Source: Ectocarpus siliculosus (taxonomy: Eukaryota; Sar; Phaeophyceae; Ectocarpales; Ectocarpaceae). Taken from it: a stretch of DNA of 64,000 nt. Where the stretch lies: the NCBI GenBank assembly GCA_000310025.1, contig FN649736.1, positions 2,912,399 to 2,976,398 of the forward strand, read 5' to 3'. The notes under the pieces were generated by a model, which was not told the DNA's origin, searched no databases, and was given only the letters and a program-made list of their open reading frames with translations. A program made the position numbers and the translations under genes. Positions 37,211-50,100 of this stretch are shown here, piece by piece; the first letter of the stretch is position 1; each line of letters begins with the position of its first letter.

Positions 37211-38599
37211 CCCTCGTATGCTAAATAGAGTGACCCAAATCAGCCAGCACATGGCGAGTACACAGCGTGTAAATGCTATTAATACTGTTGTGCCAAGGAC
37301 CATGAAAATATTGGCTTGATTTTGGCGAGTATAGTATGTACCCACATACCCACGAGGTACGATGTAAATAGAAGTTACCGAGAGTGGTTTCAGGGGGGGT
37401 ACGTATACACTCTTTCTATAAGATAGAGATGGAATCGATGTGTTACACTGAGAAAATAACAAAAGATTTCCCTGGGGAGGGAGAGCAGCAGGACGAACAA
37501 CTGCAATAGCGAACACACGCGTTTGTGTACAGCAGTTACAGCAGTGCGTCCCCCGCTGGGAGCACGCTACCTGTTGGTGTGCAAAAGAAGGAAGGACCTA
37601 AAGAACCGCTGGGTTGGCTTATGCGCATCTCTGCGGCTGTAACACCCAGCCACGGAGAGACACGGGAGTACAGATAACCGTTTTCGCGCGGGATATTTGT
37701 CGGGCGAGAGTGGCGGCAAGATGGCGTCGGCAACTAAACTGCAGCAATCGCTAATCGCCCCGCATTTGACCGTCGGCTTTGTTGCGCGCCACAGCGGCAG
37801 TTGGACGCCCTGCTAATCAGGACAGAGAGCAATACATCTTGTTCAGTGCAAGCACCCGATATGACGAGGAAAGTGTCCACACGCGCTATTGCCTACTCTG
37901 TCGATGCCGTCAAGCTTTGCCGAAGGGCGCAGAGACAGCAGGGTCATCGCAGAGGAAGCATGACGGCACTTCGCAGAAGCGAGCAGCGCCTTGCTGATGC
38001 GGTCTGGACAAAGAAAAGAGACAAGGCTTCTTTCCGGAAACGGCGAGGGATCGCCAGCAGCTTTCGGTGGGCAGTGGCAAAAGCACACTACGTGCAGAAG
38101 CCATGGGCGTCGATTTTGCCCTGTCCGTCGTTCATGCTGGCGGTAGGCTGCAGTGTAGAAACACACACCCACACACGCAGACAATAAACAACACCGCACA
38201 CACCTACCTGTGTGCTTACAGCACCACGGACGTGCATAGTGCAAGGTTGCTTCCATCCAGCCTTCATGACATGTTACAGCGAAAAGGGACGAGACTCGGT
38301 TATGTATGTTTGCGGGGGGAAGCAAACGGAAACCGTGCCCTCACCTAGGGACCTTCTACCGGGCACCACTCCAGCTGAAAGCTCGGTGCTGTCTGCCTGC
38401 TCCGCTGGGTGCTATGCATAGCAGTTCAGTTTTGTTTGTGTTGGCCGCTCTCTGGTGCCACTTGAAAGGTATGCGTAAATAACTGTTTGCATATCACGGA
38501 ACCCCCCCTAGAGCTGCTCAAAGCTGCTGTAAGCAACCGGACCTGGGAAAGGGAGGGGGGCAGTAGAACAGGGGGCACGAAGAAACATCGGATTGGACA
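37211..38599. promoter_or_regulatory. Region upstream of the VKOR gene, with a possible small ORF
   Basis: This holds the presumed VKOR promoter and 5' UTR; no core-promoter motif could be assigned. A plus-strand frame with a true ATG at 37,861 runs to 38,187. It encodes a strongly basic 108-residue peptide (for example DAVWTKKRDKASFRKRRG) with no recognisable domain; it may be chance. Confidence 0.25.
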
Positions 38600-41500
38600 A
38601 TGGCAACTTCCCTGCAGGCCATGGGGGCAATAGGGCTGTGCCTTTCGCTCTACGCTGGTGAGCAGAGGAGGAGGTTATTTCTATCATGAATCAGGGGATA
38701 TGCCGAGAGGAGCAAACGCAGCAGCACAGCAAACGCGGGCCATTTTCTGACCAGCGCCACACGACCACTTTCCCTGCCTCGCCTTGCTGCTGGGCGCGCC
38801 TCTCGCAGTGTACGTGGAGCACAAGAATGAGGAGGACTCTTCCTATGAGGCAATGTGCGATGTCAGCGAGCGGATGTCCTGCTCGAAGGTGCAACACAGC
38901 AGTCATCAGTCGTTGAATTAGTGGTGTTCTTTTTACTGTGAAACAACACAGAGAGACCTGTCGGCACAACAAAAACAGTCGTGTGCTGCACGACGCCACG
39001 GAAAGATATCTACCCTCACAGAGATTCTCCCTCTGTGGAAGGGGCAGACCGGCTGGGGCCAATGCTGTGCACTTTCAATGGCCAGCTCTACAGCAGTTGT
39101 TCCACGTACATCGGGTGTAATCATGTTTCGAGAACAAAGGATATCGCTCAATCCTATATTATGTCGTCTACCGGACTTGCCGTTTGGCTACATGATCCGA
39201 CCTTTGACAGGGACCATGAAGTGGTCGTACTATTATATACCAGTATATACACGGATGTTGATGTTTCCGACGGGTTGCTCGAGCATGTCCCTCTTGTAAG
39301 GGAACCGCCACTCGTCATGTTTGCGGGTATATTCCGCAAAAGACGATCGGCGTTGCCCGGCATGCAGAGCTACAATAATAGTAAATCTACGGATGTGCGT
39401 ACCATCATGCAGCTGGCTGGTTGCAGCTGGCTGGAACCAGCTGCAAGCACATCGCACTACAGCGTATGCACTTCGATCATATATATACATTGGCTTCCCG
39501 TCGGATAAAGATCGGCCTAACTGTGAAGAATTATTGAAGGGTGGGGTCTGTCGAAATGTGATTCAATGCAATACTCCCAGCGTGTCTGTATCGACTGGCG
39601 CGTTGCTCGTTGCACTCACGCCGGGGTCTGGAGCCACATCCGAATGGATACCTGTATGTACGTAACGTTCATGTGTGCATGTGAGGTTGAACAACGTATG
39701 ATATGTATGAAAAACCCACGCGTACTTTCAACGCTAGGCATGCGCGACCAAGGTGAACAGCCGCCCTCGATAGCGTGTTTGTGCTCTCTCTCTCTCTATA
39801 TATATATATATATCTGGCGGGCGTGACGGGTGGATGGTGGTTGGTGTGGGAATGTGGGCACATGGAAGGAAGGGGCCGTGCGTGCGAGTAGACCACGTTT
39901 CTCCAACCATGGTTCCGGTCCACCCAATGTCGGATGTGATTCAATATGTTTATTATCTACTTCGTGCAATTCAGACTTCCCGCAGGCATCTGTTTTTGTG
40001 ATCGGAAGACGTATGTTTAGGTTTCATTCTTGCGTAAGACGCCAGTACCCTACATGCAGCGTCGAGGCATTTTCTTGTGGGCAAACGGAGACCATGTTCC
40101 ACTGTCCCAACAACATATAGCCTGGTTTGCACCCACTGCTGCTTCTTGCCCCACGGTCGCCCCGGTGATTCGGTTGGTTGCCTCGTAAGGCTTCCGATAC
40201 AAAGTTATGGGTTCGACTCTTTCCGGAGTGACAAGCTCGCATTTCACTCGGTGGAAAGAGCACAGTCGTGAGCATGCACAGACGGGGCGAGGGACTGCTG
40301 AACGCTTGTCGTTTTAAGACTTGTTCGAATGGCAAGCACCCCGGGCTGGCGGAGAAAAGAAAAGAACTCCAGTGGGTGCGTTTCTTCTGTGTGACCCGGT
40401 TGGTGCGTCGAACATATTCCAAAGGTCCCAGAACAGGTGGGAAGAAAGTACACACGCATACATATGTACATGTCGATCACGGCCAAGCCCTGCCAGCGAG
40501 GGCACACGAGGCTCGTTCGCACTGACTAGACCTCTTGCAAAGTCTAGGTTGCGGGTAGGAACCAAGGACGTCTACGCCATTCTTCACGGCCTCACGTCCT
40601 TTGTTTCTCCTCTCGTTTTCGCTGTCCGCGTTCTCATGAACATCTCGTGCTTGCCATGCGCAGGTGCTAATGAGCGAATGGGGACACATCTTGTCGCAGC
40701 TAGGGGTCTTGCCGAAGGGGCACCAGTTTGACCTAGCCAATGCCACCTTGGGTAAGAGGCGTTGTTGCTCCGATGCTGTCGCCGTAGCCCGTGGCCGCCA
40801 ATCTCTGCCGATTGCAGCTCGGTTTTTTCCTGCCATACATAGGCCCTTCCAGCATGGGAGACAAAGCTACAGCTACAGCTGTGGGGGGCAGCACCCGATG
40901 ATTGCTGCCCAAAACGTTTCGCGGACGTGTATGCCATGCTCTTATTATTCGAAAGCCTCATGAAAATACCCGGGCGTCACATCATGCACGTTGAAGGTGT
41001 CGAGATGTTATGCGGTTTTTTACGTACCAGGCCTCCCCAGTCAACCGTCAATAGGCATTGGCATATCCGTGGAGGGTCACCACGTTCTGTTTCGGCCTTA
41101 CCTACGAGCTTCACGCTTTTCTGCGTGTCGGAGATCGTGCGTAGTTCGCGTGTACGCCAATGGGGACGATGTGATGGAAGCTTACGACAGGATATTGTAG
41201 CAAACCCTCTCTAGGGCAACTCCGTCGACAAGGCCGGTTTCATTCGGCGGGTATTTTCGCTTGACAGGCCCGTAACTTGCTTGTGACATACCCAAACGTT
41301 TTCGAGTGGCAGAGCTAGTAAATAGCCCTGGTAGCCTCGCAATCTCCTGACATTTTCGAGTCACATAATTGGTCGCCGCCAAGTGGTTCGGTTGGTACTG
41401 CTGTTGCCTCGCAAATCTTCTGGCGTTCGGGTCGTGAGTTTGAACCTCGGCACAGCCACACAAACCGGGAGTTGTTTCGCACTTTTATGCCCAAAAGAAA

Positions 41501-42702
41501 GTGGTGGAGGGAATCGGAAGGCTGCGTCCTTCTCGCGGTTACAATACCGCAGGAGGAAACCGGACAGAAACTAATCCAGTGTGCCCTTCCCTTTCATTTA
41601 CCTTGTGTGTTCGTCCTGTCTTGCGTTTTTCAACCCGGCCCGTCCCAACCTTGTTCTTGCCGATGTCTCGCCCTTCTTTCCCTGGTCCCGCATGGTCGCA
41701 GGCGTGCTCTACTTTGCGGCAGTGTTCCTCCACCGTTTGTTTCCTCTTTCCTCCTGCCAAGCAAAGGCAAAGGTCGTCTTCGCCTTGACAGTCCCAGTCG
41801 TGGTGAGTACCCGTACGGCCGCTGCCGCAGCCACACTGTTGCTATGATATGATTGATTGATGCTGCTCCTGCTGCTGGTAGTGGTGCCATGGGCCTGCTA
41901 ATCATCGATCCCGTCCTTCACCCGGCGTACCTCCGTGCTCGGCGCCTGGCAACGCATAGCGGACATGTTAAGTGACGTCACAACGTCTTGATCCAAGGAT
42001 TCCCACAAGACGAAGACTGAAATAACGCGCGAACTCGTTTTAGCGTGGCACCCCCCAAACCATAACGTGTCTTACCTGTTGTTGGAGTGAGTTGCCGGCC
42101 GGTTCTGGGGGGGGGGAAACATATGTTTCAGACGTGATGCTGATTTTTGGGAAGACGTTGACCCTTAGGCCCGGTGGGCAAGCAGGTCTCGAAGACATGC
42201 CAACGGCAAGTCGAAGCCACCCGCAGCCCAGATGCGTGATGTATGATGTAGAGGAACGGGCAAGAAACCAAGAAATTCGCCGTCCGGCCACCCGTCATCG
42301 GGCCTTCTTTAACCATTTTCATGAAGAGATTCGGTGTGAGTGAGAGCTTCTCCCTATAAACCTACTTCTGAACACGTGCTGTTGGGTTCATGTTTTCGTG
42401 GTGGTTTTCTAGCATGTTCGTCCTATGAAATGCCTTATCTCCCCTCGTTCCGTGTTTGTTTTTCTCGCAACTTACCCCCCACCCCCCATTCCTCTCCCTT
42501 TGTTTCACGTTTGTCCGAAACCCCAAACACTCAGGGCGTGTCTCTGTACCTCATGTACATCCTGCTCGTCGTGTTACAGGATATCTGCCTGATCTGTGTC
42601 AGCATTTACGGCGTAAATCTGGCCGTGCTCGTTCTCAGCTACCGAGGTTTACGCGGAAGTGCTTCTGGCCCCCGAACATCCTTCGATAGAAAATCAGACT
42701 GA
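38600..42702 (+). CDS. VKOR: Vitamin K epoxide reductase (VKOR), five exons, 164 aa
   Basis: Exons: 38600-38657, 38809-38888, 40664-40751, 41702-41802, 42535-42702 (495 nt). All junctions are GT-AG with matching phases. VKOR is a four-helix membrane oxidoreductase that reduces quinones or vitamin K epoxide and passes electrons to or from thioredoxin-like partners. The protein aligns end to end with animal VKORC1 (163 aa). It has a hydrophobic first helix ending SLYA, the loop cysteines Cys36 and Cys44 (in MCDVSERMSC), Trp52, Asn72 in the NATLG segment (human Asn80 position), the active-site CLIC at 127-130, and Tyr134 in IYG where animals have TYA. There is no thioredoxin-domain fusion, unlike plant plastid and cyanobacterial forms, so an endoplasmic-reticulum location is likelier. 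The start ATG is the only one that gives this length. Confidence 0.96.
39421..39446. other. Perfect 10-bp hairpin in VKOR intron 2
   Basis: TTGCAGCTGG at 39421-39430 is followed by a six-base loop and CCAGCTGCAA at 39437-39446. A further partial copy, GCAGCTGGCTGG, lies just before it, so the palindrome sits in a locally duplicated segment. Confidence 0.65.
39784..39813. repeat. CT/TA microsatellite in VKOR intron 2
   Basis: A run of CT dinucleotides passes directly into a run of TA dinucleotides. Confidence 0.9.
40150..40225 (+). repeat. tRNA-like SINE fragment in VKOR intron 2
   Basis: GATTCGGTTGGTTGCCTCGT resembles a tRNA D-arm and anticodon side, and GGGTTCGACTC about 40 bases later resembles a B box. 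It shares the TTCGGTTGGT...GCCTCG pattern with the element at 41,384-41,460. Confidence 0.4.
41310..41460 (+). repeat. Two adjacent tRNA-like copies in VKOR intron 3
   Basis: The segment at 41,384-41,460 reads GTGGTTCGGTTGGTA, then TTGCCTCGCAAATC, then GTCGTGAGTTTGAACC, the order of a tRNA D-arm, anticodon arm and T-arm. Just upstream, 41,328-41,366 carries a diverged partial copy (GTAGCCTCGCAATCTCCTG ... CGAGTCAC). This supports a tRNA-derived SINE family rather than a working tRNA gene. Confidence 0.42.
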
Positions 42703-43516
42703 AACGTCCGATCAATCTCGTTTATTTCCTCCTGGAGCATGGTTGCCTGGGCTCTGGAGCTTGGGGGGGGAGGGGCAGTTTCGTCCCTCTGCTCCCACTG
42801 GTTGTTGCTAGCGAGCAATGGTAGGGGGAGCAACAGGTGAATACCGGACATGGTTCTTCGGCGGTGACTACTGCAACTACCTCATTACTGGCGCAGCCTT
42901 GAGTGATTTGTTGAACGCTACACGGCACGTGCAACACGGTCGTTCGCGAGGTTTCATTGAGAATGCGGTCTGCTCAGCTTGTCGGGGCAGAGGGGCAGAG
43001 CGACTATACCCCATCACCAACACCATCACATGTATGCCGTCGCCGCGCTACGTAGCAGCAAGGTTGTTTCCTGCGACCAATCACACGAGTAGACGGACGA
43101 CTGGATGAGGTGACATGCCCTCAGGGTGGGTGGTGCATTGTGTGATTCTGTTCTGATCGTGCCGGATGGGACGGCACTTGAGGCTACACCCCGTTGGTGT
43201 TTTGTTGTTGAATCCAATCAGCGAGCAAAATCACTCGACGAAGCAAAGGAAGGATTGGTCCCGAAGTTGAGAGAAGGGGGAGAGGGGGAGAGGTACATAG
43301 AGAGAAGCAACGACATGCGCACGGGCTGGCCGTTGGTCCTCCAGTAGACTTGTTCGGCAAACCGATCGTATGCCGTAGGCCGCTCGTTTGCTGCCGTCTG
43401 CCTGCGGGGGGGGGCGTTGTCTGCGCAGTGGCAAAAAGAGACGAAGCGCACATATGCGCATCTTACTCGGTCGATATGTCATCCGAATTGCTGGGTTGTT
43501 TTCTTGGTTTCGAAAG
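42703..43516. other. Downstream of VKOR, no supported gene
   Basis: Only short overlapping frames are visible on both strands. The first part is presumably the VKOR 3' UTR. Confidence 0.35.
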
Positions 43517-44172
43517 GCCTGACCCCGAAGCTATATCAAAGTTGTTAAAAATTCACACTAGGAACAACTTTAATGGCAACGAAAAGTATTCTTGGGGGGT
43601 TAAGGTTTAACTTACCAAGAGTTGGGAGAACCTTGCCGGTCATGAAGGTCCTGGCTGAACGATCCCTCCCCTTACACCGCTGTAAGACAGGTACCGCCAA
43701 TTCATCTCACGCACGCACGGGTAACACTGTAAAGTGCCTGATCCCGAAGCTATATCAAAGTTGTTAAAAAATCACACTAGGAACAACTTTAATGGCAACG
43801 AAAAGTATTCTTGGGGGGTTAAGGTTTAACTTAACAAGCGTTGGGAGAACCTTGCCGGTCATGAAGGTCCTGGCTGAACGATCCCTCCCCTTACACCACT
43901 GTAAAATCAGGTACCACCAATTCATCTCACGCACGCACGGGCAACACTGTGAAGTGCCTGATCCCGAAGCTATATCAAAGTTGTTAAAAAATCACACTAG
44001 GAACAACTTTAATGGCAACGAAAAGTATTCTTTGGGGGGTTAAGGTTTAACTTACCAAGAGTTGGGAGAACCTTGCCGGTCATGAAGGTCCTGGCTGAAC
44101 GATCCCTCCCCTTACACCACTGTAAAACAGGTACCACCAATTCATCTCACGCACGCACGGGTAACACTGTAA
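43517..44172 (+). repeat. Three tandem copies of a ~220-bp repeat
   Basis: Copies start at about 43,517, 43,736 and 43,956. The landmark CTATATCAAAG occurs at 43,531, 43,750 and 43,970, giving periods of 219 and 220 bp. The copies differ by only a few substitutions and single-base indels. Each contains a short frame starting MATKSILGGLRFNL, but the 220-bp step breaks the frame, so a repeat protein is unlikely. No flanking target duplication was seen. Confidence 0.95.
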
Positions 44173-44647
44173 GGTGTACTTGTCTTTCGGTGGACTTCCG
44201 CACATGACCGCCCGTGCTCTGCTTTGCGCCTACGCTACATAAGCCATTTGCGTTTGTGAGCACATACATAACATATATGAGTAATTCTCGCTCCACCGCA
44301 ATGCCTGCTAGCCCACCGCGGGCAGGAACCCGGGAAAACTCCTCTCACGTGATGAGGGGTAAAGAGTAAACCTGCACCTGAACTGGTCTCCCAGACACAT
44401 CACCGGGTGCACACTCGCATGTCCACACTCGCATGGAATTCGTCAGGAACAAGTTTTACGTTCCGTGGCCGAGAACGCAGTCACGCGGGAAAAGTTACCG
44501 CTATACTTCCAATGTAACACCGCTTTGTCTGCTGGATCGGTCCTATTGGGTGACGACACCCTACTGCTTGCCACTGCTTTGATATGTACTGTACGTTGCA
44601 GCATGCTATGCTACTCACGAGGTCAAGGTGGCCATTCTGCAATCTTA
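44173..44647. other. Spacer between tandem repeat and SHIPPO-like gene
   Basis: No coding sequence is supported. The right part is presumably 3' UTR of the minus-strand gene that ends near 44,648. Confidence 0.3.
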
Positions 44648-47106
44648 TCAGCACCGGAGGACCTTGGTCTCCCCCGAGCCCAAAAGCCCGCCGGCGGGCT
44701 CCACCTCCCAGAAAACCAACGGTCCCCTACAACTGCCGAATGAATCGCCACGTAGAGTCTGTTCCTGCAGTACCTCCCCCGTCCTACATGTAGTACCAGC
44801 TCGAGCCGCCTGTTGGCCAATCTCGTACGAACTCGACGGGGTAAGGGTCAGCATGCACGGTCCTCTTTTAGCTCTTCCCACCGTTCGGATGAGACTTTTT
44901 TCGGCCGCAGCCGCGGTCGCCGCTTTCTCTATTTCCGCGGCCGCCATTTCCGCTGCCGCTAGACCCGCTTCCGTCATCGCCACCCCGTCGGCAGTTTGAC
45001 GAGGAGCATGGGAAGCAGGACCACCACCACCGAACGCCGAGGTATTTCTCGTCGCGAGGCCGCCGCCAGCGGTCTGTGCGACATCACCGGCGCCAATCTC
45101 GTTCACAGAGGAAACCGAGCGTTTTTTCTTGCTCTGGTATTCCTCATGCCGCCACCCTTGCCGACGATACGAGCTCGCCGCAACACGCCTGCCGTGCGTT
45201 GGCGGACCGGCATCTGTCGACAACGCTTCGAACAACTCCGCCACCGTGGACGATGGTTCGGGCATATCGTCAACCCCTTGTGTCATCATACCATTGGCTC
45301 TCACATCTGTGGAATCTGACCTCAGCCCATCCTGTCGGTCTGCTTCTGCCCCCCCGGGCCCACGACCGCCCCTTGCGGCGTGCGCATCTGCTTGGCGACC
45401 GGCCCAATTCCGCGCGAGTCCGGCGGCGGCCGTGGCGGCGGCAGCCAACTCCGCTGCCGCGGCCGCGGGGAGAACACGGCGCGCAAGCGTGCGTTTCTGC
45501 GACGACACGAGTCTGGTGCCGACTGCTGCTAACGACAGAGGAGCGAGGGCGCCACCTTCCGACCCACTCGCGACGCCACCCCTGGTCCTTCCGCCCGCCC
45601 CGTCGTCTCCGTCCGCTGCGTTCGAACCACCGATGCTGGTCGCTGTTTCCATGGAATCCCCGGCAGTGGTTGTTTCGTCCCACATTGTCGATGGATGTGG
45701 CGACAGGAGCGAGAATGAGTTCGACTGTCGGTGCCGGGGGCTGTGGGGGGTTGTGGCAGCCCCCGCCGCCGTATTCTCTGTTCCTAGTGACGGGTTGTAC
45801 GGCAAACCGGGGCGGATGGAGGTTCCTAGCCAAGTGTTGGCTGTGAGTGTCGGTTCCACGACAACGAGTTGGCCGAAGCACATGGAGACAAGTAGCAGAG
45901 AGGGCGAGAGAGGAGGCCAAAGGATAAACAGCGCGCAGGGGGGAAGGGACGACACGGGGAAAAAGTCGGAGAAAGTACGTTTTGGGCCACCTTAAAAGGT
46001 CCCGCGGCAGAACAACCATATGGACTAGGATATCTGCCATACTTCGCGTACATCGGATACAGGGGATGGACTGCAGTGTTCGCCCAGGACAGGAGATTGA
46101 ACACGCAGCCTGCCAATCCCGTGTGAAGAAATCCGTTGCAAACCTACCCCTAGCCGTATCAAGAAGACCTCCAGCCCCCTATTATCTCACCTGGCGGCGG
46201 CTGCCGTCGAGAGCTCACGAGGTCGTACCTCTCCACCGGCCCCGCCATGTCCCCCCCGTTGCTCATCTCCCCGGACCCCGGGCCCAATCCCGCAGACGTT
46301 GTTGCCGCGGACAACAAGACGGGGTCGGGAGCGAAGCGATCCGCACTCGACAGAAAGCATGCCGCGAATCGATTTGGGTTCTGCCGGAAGACGCCATGGG
46401 CAACCGTCTGGCTTGGATGGTTATTCGTGGTTCGTTGTCGGGTTGGAGGAGAGGGGGGTCGAGGAGAGGTGGTGGTGGTTCCAGTGGTGGTGTAGTTGAG
46501 GGTGATGTCATGTCAGCGGTAGACAAGGCGAGCAGGGCGGCGGGAGCGGTGGCAGCGGCGAGTGACAGAGAGAAGAGACCAACGAGCACGGGTGAGCGAG
46601 AAAGAGGGTGCGGTTCAATATCCAAGCAAGGTCGATAGGTCGGGGTTAACCGGCTGACGTTGTTAGCGGGGCACACATGATTCCGGTGCATTCGTTGACC
46701 CGCCGCCGTAAGCACCACCACCGCCGCCGCCGCCGCCGCCGCCCCGGCAGTGTCGGCTGTAGCACTGCCGGCATAGTTTTGGAGTAGCAGCAAACGATCT
46801 CCGCCGTAGGTCAAATTTGGTATATATTCCCGTCAACAAGATGATCTTGTCGAGACTCCTTCGTCTCTCTGCTTCAACCTCCTCCTCCGCCGCCACCAGG
46901 AGAACGACAAGATGCACGAACGCTTTCGAGATAGGTCAGGGAGGGGGGGCGCTTTGCACCTCCTCGCATTGTCGTTCGGGTAGTCTCCCAGTTCGTTTGT
47001 CAATCTTGGTCTAAAACCTAAACCTAAGACCACCACTTCGGACTCGCACTATGCGTGGGAACCGAGGTATTGGCTAATGAGAGACGACGACGAGTACGAG
47101 AACAAC

Positions 47107-47139
<33 letters not shown>

Positions 47140-50100
47140 CGCGTTCGAAACTAGCGTACTCAAGGCCTTTCACACGCGGTGTTGCCGTCACCTTCGGTGC
47201 TGGTGGTGAAAACTCCGGATACAGGCTGGACCAGCTGGCGAGGGACTCAGGAGTGCCTGGAGAATCCATCCTATTCTCACCGGGACCGACCGCAAATCCT
47301 TCCGTTCCCGTCGACAAAAAAAAAGTGGTTCGTGCGTGTGACGTTCGAACCGCGCGGGCGGATACACGCGAGGAGTAAAGTGTTGCGTTTCAGGTCCGAA
47401 CGGGAAACGAAAAAAGCAAAGTGTGGTTGTTGACGTGAAGCCATCGGTTACTGTATGGTGGTTACGAGGACCCGACCAACCTCTCAACTTCAGCCGGATG
47501 GTACGGCTGCTGTTGCGTCGTGGAAAAAAATAAATAACAGACAGCAGTGAGAGACGTTTCCTTACAGTGGGTTTACTTCACTCACTACGACTCACCGAAA
47601 CTCTCGTCGACGTGGGCCCCATCACTAAGCATCGACCTACATACCCTCTCGTCGTTGTGAGAAGCAACATGACTGAGCGTTGCACAGCGTGAAAGAGTTG
47701 AAGATACGGGTAGGATCGATCTAGATTGAATACCCGCGAGAGAACCAAAAATAAACTGGCGTCTGTTTTCACTGCTGTCGTTTGGCATTGACTGAATAAC
47801 GTACCATGGCTGACCATTTTGACCAGACTGTGCCAACGTGGCCATGCAGCATCTTGATATTTTCAATTTCAATGTGTTAACGTCAAACTTTTTGGAGCGA
47901 AGCGCTATTGTTCAGTGTCCAAAATGGAACAGCGGGGCCCGGAAACACTCGCCAGACTAAGCAATTTCAGGAACCAAACCTCAACCAAAAGTAATAAAGG
48001 TCATGATTGAAACAGATAGGGGGACCGAAATGTTTCTTGGGAAACCTTCTTCATGTTTGCGAAAGCTACGCCGGCGGTTACACTGAGGCAACACCCGACT
48101 ACGAATAAGTAGAACTACAGCGTGGATCGGAGCGGGTGGCTCGGAACCACTCACATGTATGTGCGTTTGAAATCACTCTCCTTTGGGGTGGAGTCTACCA
48201 GGCAAAAGGATGGGGTTGGGAAAAACTCTAATGGATGTGCGGGAAAATCTTTGGGCGCCTGAAGGCGGCACGAAGTTGTCAAATTAAGGCTATCCTCGTG
48301 AAACAAAGTAGAGGTAGCAGCTGGGACTGTCCCCTGCAAACACATTTTGAAAAATTCAGGTCACGCTGCTACAAGTCTCACGGAAAAATAAACTACAGCG
48401 GTGAGATATAGAGCACCTTCTGGCATTGGCCCGGCCGAAGACGACACCCCCCCCGGGCTGACCATTTTCTCCCTTTCCCTGCGGTCGACATCCCGTCCCC
48501 TTTTCCCTCCCGAGCCCTCTCGGAAGACCGGAGACTTCCGTCCGGGTTCTTTCACTCTCACGCCCGTCCCGCTGCCGGGGAAAACACACGTTTCGATGGA
48601 CGAGAGACGAATGTTCGGGTTGATTTCGAAAAAGATCAAGGGAGGGAGCAATGGGTGACGGAAAAGGGTCCGAACATTAGGCTCTACGAGAGACACTAGC
48701 GTACTCGACAACACGCCTTCTGTGCCCCGCTTCGCAATATGTTCATCCAAAACGGGCGGATGTCGCGCGCTACGTATTGGTCCATAGAGTCCAGCCCCTC
48801 CTCGCGTCCCCGGCAGCCTTTTTCTTCCAACGCTTGCGCCGTAAGTCTACAGTCTACCATAGAGAGGAACACTCCACCGACCATGGCCTCATCTCGAACT
48901 CCTTTGACGATCGCCCTACCGGTTGCAGCACTCAGCACACGCGCTATGCTTTGTCGCGCTGGCCGCTGTACACAAGCACACCCTACATACCGCGGAACGA
49001 TAAATCAACAGCAACCCCCCTTACATTTCAATAGCGTATGCCCCCGGCCCCTCCCAGCCCAACGTCGCCACCGCTGGCTCAGGCTCCCTGCCGGGGGGCT
49101 TAAACATCCATAGCTGTTCGTAGGAACGCAGGTTGTTGTTGTCCCCGCGGTGACATCAACAACAACAAAAACAACGACCAGGGGTCGGGAAACGGCGCCG
49201 AGTCAAAAATAGCGCAAAAGAGTAGAGGAGGGCCGGAGGAAGAGAGAAGAGGGGGAGATACACGTACAGTAGGGACGGACAGACAAGCGGGAGGCAGAAC
49301 TCAGGTAGATTGAGGGCAGAAAGGTGGAACCAGGGAAGGGGAGCACAACACACAGAAGTTGCATACTGTAGAAGAAGGGTCTTCGTACTACGAAATGCCA
49401 ACACCCAGAACCCTTTTACGAAGATCCCACGACGTCATTCATGCAAGGGCGGCCAACTCACTCCCCGTCAACTTTTGATCCTGCTGCGAGCAGTGACTCG
49501 CACCGCGAAATAGATCGCGTCGGCTTGTTCGCACCCTCTCCCTTCCCCCCCTCTCACCGTTTGAGGCTTTCTTCGGTGGCCCCCGTGGGCCTTTTTCTTT
49601 GCCGCTGACCTCGCGCTCCTGCTGGCGCCACTCCCCCCCGCCCCGGCCCCACTTCTGTTCCCGGTTTCGCTAGCTTCCGCACCGGTGGCGGTAACGTCCC
49701 GTCCCTCGGCCGCCGCCGCCGCCGCGGCGTCGACGCGTTTAGAAGAGGGTGCGAGCGCGAAGCCGCGCACGTTGGTCTGCGTCGGGGACAAGAACGCGGA
49801 CGATCCTTCTCGAAAGGCAGGGGACGGTCTGCCCGGGTCTCGCACGGCGATGCCCCTTGGCCGAGCTCCTCCTTTCTCCGCGCTCTTCCTGCCCCTCCCG
49901 CCGCCGCCGCCGTCGCCTCCGCTGTCGCCGGGGGCTTTGCCGCCACCGCCGCCGCCGTCCATGTCGATGTCCGCTGTAGCATTCGTGTCGGTGTCGTTGT
50001 CGTCGGGTCTGTCGTCCCATTCGTACGCGCCGGGTCCGTCCCAACCCCGTGTTTCTCGTTGCGGGTCGTAGCACACGATACGGGGCTTGTGCACCCAGAA

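Noticed and set aside
43573-44043. Repeat protein encoded by the 220-bp tandem units
   Set aside because: One period is 220 bp, so the frame is not kept; stops occur in each unit.
43517-44172. CRISPR array
   Set aside because: Units are ~220 bp with no alternation of short repeats and unique spacers, and the window is eukaryotic.
45841-45955. Signal-peptide-like hydrophobic start of the 44,648-45,955 minus frame
   Set aside because: The frame begins with GTG, and the hydrophobic stretch is a pyrimidine-rich tract ending in CACTCACAG, which fits an intron 3' end in the right phase.
45129-45995. Plus-strand frames of 250-290 residues
   Set aside because: They lie antisense to the Ala-rich last exon of the SHIPPO-like gene, and high GC keeps several frames open.
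46841-46936. Plus-strand peptide resembling a mitochondrial presequence (Arg/Ser-rich, ATG start)
   Set aside because: It lies in an intron of the minus-strand gene and no downstream plus-strand exon could be linked to it.
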